64,000 nucleotides of DNA, taken from assembly GCF_014633365.1 (NCBI RefSeq), contig NC_068344.1, positions 20,723,669-20,787,668 of the forward strand, in the 5' to 3' direction. The translations under genes were made by a program, and so were the position numbers. This document shows positions 53,040 to 63,900 of the stretch, in pieces; the first letter of the stretch is position 1, and every line of letters begins with the position of its first letter. The notes under the pieces were generated by a model, which ran no database searches, was not told where the DNA came from, and saw only the letters and a program-made list of their open reading frames with translations. Origin of the DNA: Diospyros lotus (Eukaryota > Streptophyta > Magnoliopsida > Ericales > Ebenaceae).

Positions 53040-54245
53040 TTTTTTCTTTTTTAGCGACGAGTATAACCTTGTCACTAAAGTTTTATATTTTTAATTTTTT
53101 TTTCTTTGTTAGCAACGGATATAACCCTGTCGCTAAATTTTGAATTTTTTATTTAAGCTTTTTATTTTTCAGCTACGGATTTCTTCCATCGCTAAATTTT
53201 GAATTTGTAATTTAATTTTATTTTCTTTTTTAACGATGGGTATAACCTCGTCACTAAATTTTGAATTTTTATTTAATTTTTTTCTTTTTTAGCGATAGGT
53301 ATAACCCCATTGCTAAAGTTTTACATTTTTCATTTAATTTTCTTTTTCTTTTTAGCGACGGGTATAACCCGTCACAAAAGTTTAATATTTTTATATAATG
53401 TTTTTTGTTTTTTAGCCACGAATTTGTTTCATCACTAAATTTTGAATTTTTTATTTATTTTTTCTTTTTTAGCTGTAGGTATAACCCTGTTCCTAAAGTT
53501 TTACATTTTTTATTTTTTTTTTGTTTTTTAGCGATGGGTATAACCGCATCACTAAATTTTTTAATTTTTTTTTTCTTTTTTAGCGACTAGAATAACCTCG
53601 TCGCTAAATTTTGAATTATTTTTTTTCTTTTTAAGTCATGGGTATAACCTCATCGCTAAATTTTGAATTTAATTTATTTTTTCTTTTTTAGTGACAAATT
53701 TGTTCCGTTGCTAAATTTTTAAATTTTCAATTTAATTTATTTTCTTTTTTAGCAACAGGTATAACCCCATCACTAAAGTTTTATATTTTTTATTTAATTT
53801 TTTTATTTTTTAGCGACGAGTATAATGCTGTCGCTAAATTTTGAATTTTTTTTATTTTTTTTCTGTTTTAGCAACGGGTATAACCCCATTGCTAAATTTT
53901 GAATTTTGAATTTAATTTTTTTTTAGTGATGGGAATAACTTCATCGCTAAATTTTGAATTTTTTTATTTAAATTTTTTCTTTTTTTAGTGACGTGTATAA
54001 CCTCGCCACTAAAGTTTTACATTTTTTATTTAATTTTTGTTTTGTTTTTTAGCCATGGATTTGTTTTATCGCTAAATTTTGAATTTTGAATTTATTTTTT
54101 TCTTTTTTAGTGACGGATTTGTTCCGTCACTAAAGTTTTAAGTTTTTGATTTAATTTTTTTTTTGTTTTTAGCAATTGATTTGTTCTGTTGCTAAAGTTT
54201 AAATTTTTAATTTAATTTTTTTTCTTTTTTAGTGGCGTGGTTTTT
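53040..54245. repeat. CACTA internal array: ~60-bp units TTTAGCGACGGGTATAACC..CGTCGCTAAA
   Basis: Around 19-20 degenerate copies of one unit occur. Each has AGCGACGGGTATAACCC(C)GTCGCTAAA (able to fold on itself) followed by a T-rich spacer ending in TTTCTTTTTT. The cleanest core, GACGGGTATAACCCGTC, is at 53,357-53,373. Some units carry TTTGTTCCG in place of TATAACCCC. Remnants of the same units flank the right terminus at 60,041-60,160. Confidence 0.85.
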
Positions 54246-54537
54246 TGTTGAGAAAAAAGGTAACTAGCACAAATAGATAGGGAGAAAGATTTTGTAGATG
54301 CTTTTTATTACTTTATAGCACAAAGTCAATAACGTGAAGTGCTTCTATATATACAAGAACATTGAAACAAACAAACCAATGATTTCGGATCACTCCGTTA
54401 CTAACGAAGGTCCACTACAGCCACTAGCTAATTATTAGCAACAACTCCTACTACTTAAAACAACCAACCTGCTAACAAGTACCTCAAGACTTGGTCCAAG
54501 CAACAAACCCAGTCAACCTTTGAATCACGTCTCAACA
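54246..54537 (-). repeat. copia 3' LTR
   Basis: 292 bp, TGTTGAGAAA...TCTCAACA on the plus strand; the termini are inverted repeats. The tract AAGGGGGAG (54,538-54,547, minus strand) precedes it. Confidence 0.95.
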
Positions 54538-55715
54538 CTCCCCCTTGATTCAAAGTTGCACACACCAAGCAATCCTCTAAAATAGCAGAACTTTTCCTTT
54601 GGTAAAGCCTTTGTAAGTATGTCTACCAACTGCTCGTCTGTGTTGCAATACTTCAAGGCTATTTCCTCCTTTGCAACAAGGTCACGAATGAAATGGTGAC
54701 GTAGCTCGATATGCTTTGTTCTACTATGAAATGTTGGATTCTTCGTCATGGAGATCGTTGCTTTATTGTCACAAAATATCTCCGTTGGTCCTTCTTGTTC
54801 CTGTTGAAGTTCAACCAACACTTTCCTTAGCCAAATGGCTTGACAAGCTGCTGAAGTTGCTGCCACGTACTCTGCTTCCGAGGTCAACAATGCTACTGTT
54901 GCTTGCTTTTTTGAGCTCCAAGTGATCACTCCTGATCCTAGAGTGAAAACATTAGCCGAAATGCTTCGTCTATCATCTAACGAACTTGCCCAATCGCTGT
55001 CTGTGAACCCACATAATCTGTAATTGAAAGCTTTAAAGTACCAAATTCCATACTCCATAGTTCCATCCATATAACACAATACCCGCTTTGTTGTTCCATA
55101 ATGAACCTTTGAAGGTTGTTGCATAAACTTGGAAATAACACCAATAGGAAATGCAAGATCGGGTCGAGTGTGCGTTAAATAAATCAAGCCTCCAACCAAG
55201 CTTCTGAACTTCTTAGCATCTGCCATTTCTACTCCATCTTCATGCTGTGATTTTTCATTAATATTCATGGGTGTAGCTGCAGGCTTGCAATTAACCATGC
55301 CAAATTTACTAAGAAGGTCCTTGACATATTTCCTTTGTGAAAGAAAAAATTCCATCTTCAGCTTGATGAACTTCAAGGCTAAGGAAATAATGCAATAAAC
55401 CCATATCCGACATCTCAAACTCATTCATCATTTGAGACTTAAACTGATCCACAAGAGAACTAGAGGAACTAGTGTAAATGATATCATCAACATAAAGACA
55501 AACAATGATGAGATCATTTTTACCTTCCTTTTTCACATACAAAGTGGGCTCGTTCATACTTCTCATGTACCCTTCTTTCTGAAAATACCCATCGATCTTG
55601 CTATACCAAGCTCGTGGAGCCTGCTTCAATACATACAACACCTTTTTCAACTTGTACACTTTTGTTTCATCACTCTCCTTTATGAAACCTTCTGGCTGTG
55701 TTACATAGACCTCTT
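54525..55715 (-). pseudogene. copia RT (3' part) and RNase H
   Basis: Read leftward from 55,715. The RT palm and catalytic box IIVCLYVDDIIYTSSSS (YVDD intact) lie in the 55,309-55,659 frame. A frame change near 55,330 leads to the 54,525-55,424 frame with FFLSQRKYVKDLLSKFGMVN and LVGGLIYLTHTRPDLAF. RNase H follows with SEAEYVAATSAACQAIWLRK, EIFCDNKATISM and VDILTKALP. The protein ends at 54,525 beside the polypurine tract. Confidence 0.9.
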
Positions 55716-56020
55716 TGTTGAATATTGATTCAAAATTGCTGATTTAGTGGGTTGATTGGGTCAAAAATCTGTTTACTGATTTAGTGGATTGATTGGATCA
55801 AAATTCTGTTTATTGATTTAGTGGGTTGAGATAATTCCGTTTTTTAAATTTAAATCCAACAATAAATCTTATTTTCTTGTTATTTAATTGACATGTATTG
55901 CCTATTTAAAGGCATGATGATATGAATAAATTATATGAGATTACAACCTTTCACATTCATGTTTTTTTTCAGCTTTTGTTCGTTAACTTGATAGCTACCA
56001 ATGTCTCTAAAATTCCAACA
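55716..56020 (+). repeat. 5' LTR of the nested non-autonomous copia
   Basis: 305 bp, TGTTGAATATTG...AATTCCAACA. It has a TATTTAAAGG promoter-like box (about 55,910-55,919). Confidence 0.97.
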
Positions 56021-56021
56021 G

Positions 56022-56033
56022 TGGTATCAGAGC
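56022..56033 (+). other. Primer-binding site of the nested element
   Basis: TGGTATCAGAGC, one base after the LTR; initiator tRNA-Met type. Confidence 0.95.
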
Positions 56034-56090
56034 ATTCAATGATCTTAAGGGGTCTGTGAGAGAGAACCCATCAACGTCTTTTTTATTTCT

Positions 56091-56290
56091 ATGGCTTCCA
56101 CCAACACATCATCTCTTTCACTACCAGTTTTTTATGGAGAAAATTATTAAGTATGGGCTGCCAAAATGAAAGCTCATTTGAGAGGTCTCAGTTTATGGCA
56201 GTGGGTCGAAAGTGAAAGAGAGATACCTTCGCTTGGCAACAATACTACAACAATCGAAGAGAAAACGTTCTTTTAGTTGGTGAGAAGTGC
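56091..56290 (+). pseudogene. Truncated copia gag start in the nested element
   Basis: ATG at 56,091 (MASTNTSSLSLPVFYGENY) followed at once by a TAA at 56,148, then VWAAKMKAHLRGLSLWQWVE. These are the first ~50 residues of a copia gag. The rest of the interior (56,290-56,500) is short AAGTGC-containing repeats (GAGAAGTGC(A/T)CC and related, about seven copies) with no coding. Confidence 0.8.
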
Positions 56291-56510
56291 ACCAAGAAGA
56301 ATTTTTTGGAGAGAAGTGCTCCTTGAAATTGAATTGTTTTTTTTTCAACATTTGAAGGAAGTATTGATTGTGATGAGAAGTGCATCAAAGTATTGATTGT
56401 GATGAGAAGTGCATCAAGAAGTGAAGAGAAGTGCTTTACAATTGGGAAGAAATTTGGAGAGAAGTGCTCCATACAAAGTTGAAATTTTGCAACTTTGAAT
56501 CAAGGAGGAA

Positions 56511-56815
56511 TGTTGAATATTGATTCAAAATTGATGATTTAGTGGGTTGATTGGGTCAAAAATCTGTTTACTGATTTAGTGGATTGATTGGATCAAAATT
56601 CTGTTTATTGATTTAGTGGGTTGAGATAATTCCGTTTTTTAAATTTAAATCCAACAATAAATCTTATTTTCTTGTTATTTAATTGACATGTATTGCCTAT
56701 TTAAAGGCATGATGATATGAATAAATTATATGAGATTACAACCTTTCACATTCATGTTTTTTTTCAGCTTTTGTTCGTTAACTTGATAGCTACCAATGTC
56801 TCTAAAATTCCAACA
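56511..56815 (+). repeat. 3' LTR of the nested non-autonomous copia
   Basis: 305 bp, identical to the 5' LTR except for one base near 56,534. It is preceded by CAAGGAGGAA (56,501-56,510) as polypurine tract. Confidence 0.97.
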
Positions 56816-56820
56816 CTCTT

Positions 56821-57334
56821 CTTGTAAATCTCCATTGAGAAATGCCAACTTGACATCAAATTGATAAACAAACCATTGCAATTGTGCAGCCAATGCTAGA
56901 ACAAGTCTTACTGTTTCAAATCGAGCTACCGGAGAAAAAGTTTCTTTAAAATCAACACCATATTGTTGCGCATATCCTTCTGCCACAAGACGAGCTTTGT
57001 GCTTTTGTATGCTTCCATCTATAGCAAATTTGGTCTTGAACACCCACTTCAAACCAATTGCATTTTTACATTTTGGTAAGTCAACCATCTCCCATGTTTC
57101 ATTCTTTTCGATAGCTTTCATCTCTTCCACCATTGCTTTCTGCCATTCTTCTTTTTCAGCTGCTTCTCCATAATTTATAGGGTCTAAAACAGTAAGAGCA
57201 AACTGACAAGATGCATATATATTAGTCAAAGATCTATACTTCCTTGGTGGTCTCTCATCTGAAGACTCTAGAAGTGATGTGGATGAAGAGTTTTTGCCTG
57301 GTGTTGCTGAAGTTGATGACTTTGCTGACGCCAT
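56821..57334 (-). pseudogene. copia RT, 5' part (before the nested insertion)
   Basis: Residues include EEWQKAMVEEMKAIEKNETW, IGLKWVFKTKFAIDGSIQKH and FSPVARFETVRLVLALAA, then FDVKLAFLNGDLQE, where the insertion occurs. The order and spacing match the N-terminal half of copia RT. The frame is intact until the insertion. Confidence 0.9.
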
Positions 57335-57355
57335 AGCAGGTGAACTTGTAGGGGT

Positions 57356-58794
57356 TCACTCGTGTCTTTCCTCTGAAGAGATTTCAACAGGTATAGGCAT
57401 CTCTTGTTGTATCTGTTCTTCACCCCAATCCCAGCTTGCATTTTCATCAAATACTATATCCCTTCTAATTAAAATCTTTCCACTAAGAGGATTATATAGT
57501 CTATATGCTTTGGATTGAGTACAATAACCAATAAAAATGCATGTTTTGGATTTTTCATCAAGCTTTTGACGAACTTGTGAATTTATCAAAGCATAAGCAA
57601 TGCACCCAAAGACTCGTAAATGACTTACAGATGGTCTCCTTCCATGCCAAGCTTCATATGGAGTTTGGTTCATGACAACCCTTGTTAGTGAGAGATTCAG
57701 CAAATAAACAAATGTTGCTACAGCTTCCACCCAAAATTGATTTGAATGTCCCCTTCCTTGTAACATACTTCTTGCCATCTCCACAACAGTTCGATTTTTT
57801 CCCTCAGCGACACTTTGCTCTGGAGTGTAAGGAGTTGTTAACTCCCTATGAATGCCACTTTCATCACAAAACAATTAAATTCTTTGGACACGAATTCTCT
57901 ACCTCTATCTGTGCGAAGAACTTTGATATGGCAATCACTTTTCTTTTCCACCATAACTTTAAATTTCTGGAACTTCTCAAAAGTTTCTGACTTGCTTTCC
58001 AGAAAATAAACCCAACTCATGCGACTATAATCATCTATAAATAGCAAGAAATAATGACTCCCACGCAAGGACTCAGTTTGCATAGGCCCACATAAATCAG
58101 CATGAATTAATTCTAGACAGTTTGTAGCTCTCCAAGCTTTTCCAACAGGAAATGACTTCCTAGTTTGTTTTCCATAAATGCACCCTTCACATAAATCAAT
58201 AGAGCCAATTTTTGGTAGCCCACAAACCATACCTTTATCACTTAGCAACTTTAGGCCCTTAATGTTAAGATGTCCGTACCTCAAATGCCATAGTTTTGAG
58301 TCTTCCTTTGCACTTGTAGTAAGAGCAAAATTCAGGCCTTTAGAAACATCCAGTGGGAACATCTTGTTTGAAGTCATGCTGATATTAACCTTTTGGCCTG
58401 ATTTCTTATTTTTAATGACACATGCATTGTCATCAAATAAAACAGAATATCCACCAGCCATCAATTGTTCAACACTCAATAAATTGTATCTTAGATCAGG
58501 TACAAATTGAACATTGTTCAGCTCTTTTACCTTGCCATCTCTAGTGCCGACTCCGACCATGCCTTTTCCTTCAACTTGCATCTCTTTTTTGTTGCCAAGC
58601 TGTACTTTTATCCTTTGCGTCTCATCAAGCTCTTGGAACAAAGATTTGGTGCCCGTCATATGGTTCAAACAGCCACTGTCTACAAACCACAAATCACTTG
58701 GTTTACAGTTAGTATCAATACAAGCCATAAAAAGCTTGTTTTCTTCTTCATTTTCTAATTTGCAAAATTCATGTTCTGATCTTTGTACCAACAA
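57356..58794 (-). pseudogene. copia protease and integrase
   Basis: The protease core is WFVDSGCLNHMTG (near 58,690). The GAG-pre-integrase finger is LWHLRYGHLN...CEGCIYGKQ. Catalytic residues are in ELIHADLCGPM (Asp), RTDRGREF (Asp) and, after a frame change near 57,850, EQSVAEGKNRTVVEMARSM (Glu). The C-terminal part has YEAWHGRRPSVSHLRVFGC. One frame change plus one substitution in the conserved NGVAE box (here QSVAE) make activity unlikely. Confidence 0.9.
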
Positions 58795-59689
58795 TCAGCT
58801 TTTATATGCCCATATCTCTTGTAGTGATAACATTGAATGCCATTCTTCATGTTTCCATGCTCATTGGACTGCCTTTGTCCTTCATTCCTTCCTCTGCCTC
58901 TGTTGTTACCTCGACCACGACCATGAGATCCTCTTCTTCCTCGACCTATGCTTGCTGAACAGTCATTGTCTCCATGTTTGGTGGCTATCTCCTTCACTTG
59001 AAATGCCTTCTCTTCTTTCTTTTAAAGTGATCTATTGATTCTTGACTCATGAGCTTGAAGAGATCCCATTAGTTCATCAACCGAAAGAACTGACAAATCC
59101 TTAGCTTCTTCTATAGCAGCTAGCACATGGTCAAATTTTGGAGTCAAGCTTCTCGATACTTTTCCAACGATCGTCTCATCTGGAATTTTCTCACCGTAGG
59201 AGTGCATTGCATTTGACTGACTATTTCCATTGCTCTTAACAAAAACTCAGCAATAGATTCCCCATTCTTCATAACTAAGGTTTCAAAGTCACGTCTTAGT
59301 GATTGTAATCTCACTACTATAACCTTTGAACCACCATGGAACTCCTTCTGTAGAATTGACCATGCTTGCTTTGATGTCGTTGCTGCTACAATCCGTGAGA
59401 AAATAGTCTCATGGACTGCTTACTAGAGAATGAACAATGCTTTGGCATCCCTCTTCTTGATTTCTTTCAAGATTTGTTCCTCTTCCTTGGTTACTTTTGG
59501 GCTTTTCTCATTTTCTTTACTGGGTTCTATATCAACGAACCCATACTCCACCAAGTCCCATAGCTCTTGCGATCTAAGCAATGTCTTCATCTTGATGCTC
59601 CACCACTCGTACTTTTCATCATTGAAAATCAGTATGAGTGGTTGAGAGGAAGAAAACCCAGCAGCTGCCATTGTTCTCTCGTGTATCAC
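58755..59689 (-). pseudogene. copia gag
   Basis: It starts at 59,671 or 59,689 (MAAAGFSSSQPLI). The UBN2-like gag domain continues through YEWWSIKMKTLLRSQELWDL, with stops near 59,423 and frame changes to 59,022-59,207 (GKVSRSLTPKFDHVLAAIEE). A Gly/Arg-rich stretch (58,880-58,960) precedes the zinc knuckle CYHYKRYGHIKADC, whose second Cys is Tyr. It overlaps the protease frame start by about 40 bases. Confidence 0.85.
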
Positions 59690-59726
59690 TCTTCAAACTC
59701 AGAAGGACCCAAGCCTCATGTATTGT

Positions 59727-59739
59727 GGCTTTGATACCA
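59727..59739 (-). other. copia primer-binding site
   Basis: The minus strand reads TGGTATCAAAGCC, the tRNA-Met type with one change, four bases inside the 5' LTR. Confidence 0.9.
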
Positions 59740-59743
59740 ATTT

Positions 59744-60035
59744 TGTTGAGAAAAAAGGTAACTAGCACAAACAGATAGGGAGAAAGCTTTTGCAGATGCT
59801 TTTTATTACTTTATAGCACAAAGTCAATAACGTGAAGTGCTTCTATATATACAAGAACATTGAAATAAACAAACCAATGATTTCGGATCACTCCGTTACT
59901 AACGAAGGTCCACTACAGCCACTAGCTTATTATTAGCAACAACTCCTACTACTTAAAACAACCAACCTGCTAACAAGTACCTCAAGACTTGGTCTAAGCA
60001 ACAAACCCAGTCAACCTTTGAATCACTTCTCAACA
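59744..60035 (-). repeat. copia 5' LTR
   Basis: 292 bp. It differs from the 3' LTR at seven positions (2.4%), four or five of them transitions. The TATA-like TATATATA lies near 59,844-59,851. Confidence 0.95.
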
Positions 60036-60170
60036 TTTTTGTCGCTAATTCCGTCACTAAATTTAGTGACAAGTCTTTCTGTCACTAAATTAAAAAATTA
60101 TTTAAAAATATTAGCGACAAAATAATTTTGTTACTAAATTTCATCGCTAAAAATGTTTTTCTTATAGTAT

Positions 60171-60540
60171 AGTGACTCAAAGTTGGTTGTATAGCAGTTC
60201 TAGGGATCATATGAAGCAAGAGAACCCATTCTTGCACGTTACCTACAGAGGGTAAGGGAGCTCGCACATGACTTTGAGAGTTTTGAATTGATCCAGATAA
60301 ATAGATCCCTTAATCAACACACTAATGCATTATACAAATTGGCGACTACGAAAGATACACTAGCGACGTTAATCCATATGGAAATGCTCCAAAGGACAAG
60401 TGTAGAGGAGAAGGAAGAAAAGATTGCAATCCAATGTGTTGTAACCCAAGAAGATTGGAGGATGCCAATACTGAAATACTTGCTCAACCAGGAACTCCCT
60501 GATTCTCCCTTGAAGGCAAGGTGATTAAAGACTAGTGTCA
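60171..60540 (+). pseudogene. Tat additional RNase H, second half, and linker
   Basis: Resumes after the TAG duplication with the DSKLVVNQ motif. It continues through a stop at about 60,193, ARYLQRVRELAHDFESFELI, and the 60,288-60,524 frame (INRSLNQHTNALYKLA). That is the end of RNase H and the linker to integrase. Confidence 0.8.
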
Positions 60541-61690
60541 AGCGCTTTACAATAGTGGGACAAGGCTTGTACAAAAGAGGATACGCTATTCCTCTACTAA
60601 AGTGCCTGGGATCCTTGGAAGCCCAACATGCGCCAGAAAAAGTGCATGAGGGGGACTGCGGAGAACATCTTGGAGGGTAAGCATTGGCACAAAAAATTCT
60701 ATGGGCAAGTTTCTTTTGGCCTACTCTATGGCAAGATGCCATAAAGAAAGTTCAAACATGCGATAAATGTCAAAGACATGCGCCACTGACCATGGGGCAT
60801 CTTACTTCCATCCAACCCATATTCCAATCACTATCGTTCGCCTAGTAAGGACTAGACATATTAGGTCCATTTCCCATAACTTTAGCTCAAAGGAAGTTCT
60901 TATTGGTAGTTATTGATTATTTCACGAAATGGGTAGAAGTTGAGCCCTTAGCCACTATAACGGAAAAGAAAGTAGAGAACATGGTGTGGAAGGATATCAT
61001 ATGTTGATTAGGTATTCCTCACATCCTTAACACCGACCATGGCACCCAGTTTGATTCTGGAGTATTTAGGGCCTTCTGCCAACAATAGGGGATTAGCTAG
61101 AGGATGGTCTCTGTAGCCTACCCACAAGCTAATTGGCAAGTGGAGGCAAGTAACAAGACCATCTTACACGAACTGAAAACATGCTTGGAAAAGGCTAAGG
61201 GTAGATGGGCAAAGGAGCTCCCTGGCATCTTATGGGCATATCGAACCATTAGTCGTGTGCCTATGAGAGAAACCCTATTCAACCTAGTATATGGGACTAA
61301 TGCTTTCATCCCAATAGAAGTGGACCTTTAATCGCCAAGAGCCATGGCTTTCCAAGAAAAGTGGAATTCTGATTCATTTAGGGATAACTTAGATATGGTG
61401 GACAAATTAAGAGAAAAGGCATCCATTTAGCTAGCAGAGTACTAAAGAAGAATCTCTAGTTATTACAATGAAAGGGTCCACTACAGGGCACTTGAAAAGG
61501 GAAATTTGGTACTCAAAATGTCAGCTATTACAAATGCTCTTAGGGACGAAGGGAAATTTAGGCCCAACTAGGAAGGACCCTACAAGATTAAAAAAATGCT
61601 AGGGCCTAACATGTGCGTTCTACAAACGCTGCAAGGGGAAACGCTGGGTAAAACATGAAACATAATGCACTTAAAGAAATACTTCCCTAC
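60541..61690 (+). pseudogene. Tat integrase
   Basis: The HHCC finger is intact (VHEGDCGEHLGG...TCDKCQRHA, 60,636-60,780). The first Asp lies in GLDILGPFP after two stops, the second in NTDHGTQF (about 61,027-61,050), and the Glu in WQVEASNKTIL (about 61,130-61,163). The C-terminal YNERVHYRALEKGNLVLK and a decayed GPYKI follow. At least eight stops occur. Several sit where relatives have Arg, Gln or Trp (for example TGA before LGIPH and TAG before GIS). Confidence 0.85.
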
Positions 61691-61964
61691 TTCTTTCCAA
61701 ATTGTAACTCTTTTGAGTTTCCATGTAACATTGCTCCCTAATGAATAAAGAAATACACCCCCTGTATTCCCATGGATGTAGGCAAACTATAACCCGAACC
61801 ATGTAAAATATCTTGTGTAGCTTGATCATATGTGCTTAACTATGAAGTCTTATGTAGGTACCACAACTTGAGGCCAACTGAATAAGATGGAAAGGCAACA
61901 CGTTGGCCAAACCGTCAACAAGCCAAACACGCTACAGATTCATCCCTGAAGATGGGTCACCCAG

Positions 61965-62705
61965 TAGTAATCTAGTGCTATATCTATGGACCAACCTAGA
62001 TCCCCCCATTGTGCTCTAGTGTTATACCACGAGACTAACTTAGATTCCAAATAGAAGCCCAATTCTAAGCCCATGGGCTAACCTTGGCTCCTTAGTAAAT
62101 CTAATGCTAAGTTTCTAGGAAAACTTTGACATTAGGTAGAAATCCAACGCAAGGCCCCTGGGCAAACCTAGATTCCCTGAGGTGGAAAAACTCGTGGAAA
62201 TGGAGTGAAAGGTGAGGCCACCCTAAGGTAGTCAACCCCTAAAGTAGACTGCTAACTTGAGTGCATGAATGTGATCTAGTACCATGACCCTAGGCTAACC
62301 TAGATCCCTCATTGTAATCTGGCGCCAAGCTTGCAAGCTAACCTAGATTCCGTGCGAAGATCTAGTGCCAAGCCTCGCAGCAAACTTGGATACCTAGTTG
62401 GGATTCGGTGCAAAGCTAACCTAGTGGAAACTTAATTGTCGAAGGAATCCCTAGCTCAAGAGTCCAAGTCCTGCCACTACTCCACCTAGCTAAAATTTGG
62501 CACCAAGCCATTGGACTAAGTGAGACCTTGCAAATGGCCCAACGCCATGCTACTAGACAAACCTGGATCCTTTGTTGTTGTAACCCGACGTTAAGCCTTA
62601 AAGCAAACTTAGAGTCCTTGGGATGATCCGGTGCCATATCTACCAACAAACTTGAGACGTACGTTCTAGCTAAGGGTGCAATGGCTAACCTAGATTCCCT
62701 ATGGT
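61965..62705 (+). repeat. Tat 3'-UTR tandem array, ~42-bp units
   Basis: Some 14-17 degenerate copies of a unit like TAATCTGG(C/T)GCCAAGCCT..GCTAACCTAGATTCC. The clearest is exactly 42 bp at 62,310-62,351. The units are unrelated to arrays A and B of the other Tat element. They lie after the integrase and a 0.25 kb spacer, the typical place for Tat 3' repeats. Confidence 0.75.
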
Positions 62706-63089
62706 GGGTAGACCTAGGTAGGAGCTACGAGCCTTGGAAAGGAAAGATGGAAAACATGCCCCATTTGAGAAAGATCAGCGTCATTTATAAGGGTGATCCC
62801 TGGCTATGACAAAAGCATTGTTGTTGGTAATCAACTATCTATTATACTCGAAATCGTGTCATGGCTAAAAAAGGTAATGAGAAAAATGAGCCTGCAAATC
62901 AAACATGTAGACCATGCATGCACAAATAGTAGAACTTATGTAGCAAGCAACATTGATACATTCAATGCAGAAAAAATATGAATAGCTAAGAAAATTACAT
63001 GTGTATGCATCATTCAAAAAATGTAAACCATCCACATACACAACCTGTTTAAGTACAAAACCATTGACAACGTTTCAAGGTTACAAGCC
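62706..63089. other. Spacer, nothing recognised
   Basis: End of the Tat 3' region or flank. No polypurine tract or 3' LTR could be recognised within the window, so the second Tat element is either truncated or its LTR was lost. Confidence 0.4.
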
Positions 63090-63900
63090 TAAAAAGTCAG
63101 GGAAAGGAATCACTTATCCTAACTGGCTCGAGGAGGAACAAAAAGTGCTAGGTCTTCTAGAAAGGAGATCAGGGGGGCACTTTAGAGCATATCTCCTGCT
63201 GGATCCTCCAATCCGTGCTCGATCTCCTAAAGAGCCCGAGATAGAATCCAAACTTGGAATGACATCTAGCGTAAGCATCCTTTCCCTGAAGGTAATAATT
63301 GGAAAGACAATATTCTCGGATGACATCGTTCACTGCTGCCTCGACCTCACCTCTCTGGCCCTCCTCCACCCGAGTAACTTTCACCTGAGCCTATGTAGCC
63401 TCCTAACGAGCCTACACCACCTAATCATCAGCAACTGCAAAAGATTCCCTCAAGCAAATGATCTCCTCATGCACCACCAAAGAGGAAGACGTCATCTCCT
63501 CGTTAGCTTTTTGTTGGTCTTCTGCTTCTCCTTTCCACTTTTGGGCTTCAGACTCGATAGCCTAACATTTGGAAATAAGATTCTAAAGCTGTAAGCCAAG
63601 GTCAGATTTGTCCAACTCTAAGTGCTTGATCTTCATATTTAGGACCTTTTCCTTCTCTCTCCACTTCCACCCTAGTGCATCCATTACGAAATTTCAACCT
63701 CTTAGCAAGCCAGATGCACCCAATTCATGGCATTCATAACCACCGCGCCCTCAACACTCTGCCAAAAAGAGAAATAATTAGACGAGCAGATGGAAAGTCT
63801 TTGAAGCTTTAGGAAAACATGGTCTGGCATAAACCGAGGGGAACTCACAATGGAAAGGTGACGCTCGAATTCATCATGTCCGCAAGAGAGTTCCATAAAT
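63090..63900 (-). pseudogene. C-terminal part of a PF04195-type gypsy gag, degraded
   Basis: Read leftward from 63,900. First comes a hydrophobic helix-like VVMNAMNWVHLA, then a charged coiled-coil-like region (KEKVLNMKIKHLELDKSDL, and later SEAQKWKGEAEDQQKANEEM). The closing part VEAAVNDVIREYCLSNYYLQ and KFGFYLGLF is typical of the end of these proteins. Stops near 63,592, 63,570, 63,429 and others interrupt it. It probably belongs to another Tat-type element extending beyond the window. Confidence 0.55.

Larger units (their letters stand above)
55716..56815 (+). mobile_element. Young non-autonomous copia (SMART/TRIM-like), 1.1 kb, inside copia RT
   Basis: Two 305-bp LTRs (55,716-56,020 and 56,511-56,815) with one difference. 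A tRNA-Met PBS, 490 bp of interior with a gag start only, and a short purine tract lie between. Perfect CTCTT duplications are at 55,711-55,715 and 56,816-56,820. It interrupts the RT codons just after an FLNGDLQE motif. A relative must supply all proteins. Confidence 0.97.
54246..60035 (-). mobile_element. Ty1/copia element, 5.8 kb, nearly complete
   Basis: Two 292-bp LTRs, PBS, gag, protease, integrase, RT, RNase H and polypurine tract, all in minus orientation. Perfect TTTTT duplications lie at 54,241-54,245 and 60,036-60,040. The LTRs differ at seven positions. Coding is broken by a few frame changes and by the nested 1.1 kb element. The copia lineage was not assigned. Confidence 0.95.
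52290..60170. mobile_element. Non-autonomous CACTA-like element inserted in Tat RNase H (net ~2.09 kb)
   Basis: Left end CACTACAAAAAATC. Right end TTTTTCTTATAGTA, where CACTATAAGAAA would be expected on the other strand, so the last base is altered. A 3-bp duplication TAG lies at 52,287-52,289 and 60,171-60,173. Excising the insert rejoins the codons of an RNase H motif. The interior is an array of ~60-bp hairpin-forming units plus a GC-richer patch (52,480-52,650), with no transposase. A 5.8 kb copia element is inserted 135 bp from its right end. Confidence 0.8.

Noticed and set aside
54716..59038. Plus-strand frames of 60-174 codons opposite copia pol and gag
   Set aside because: These are antisense shadows of minus-strand copia codons.
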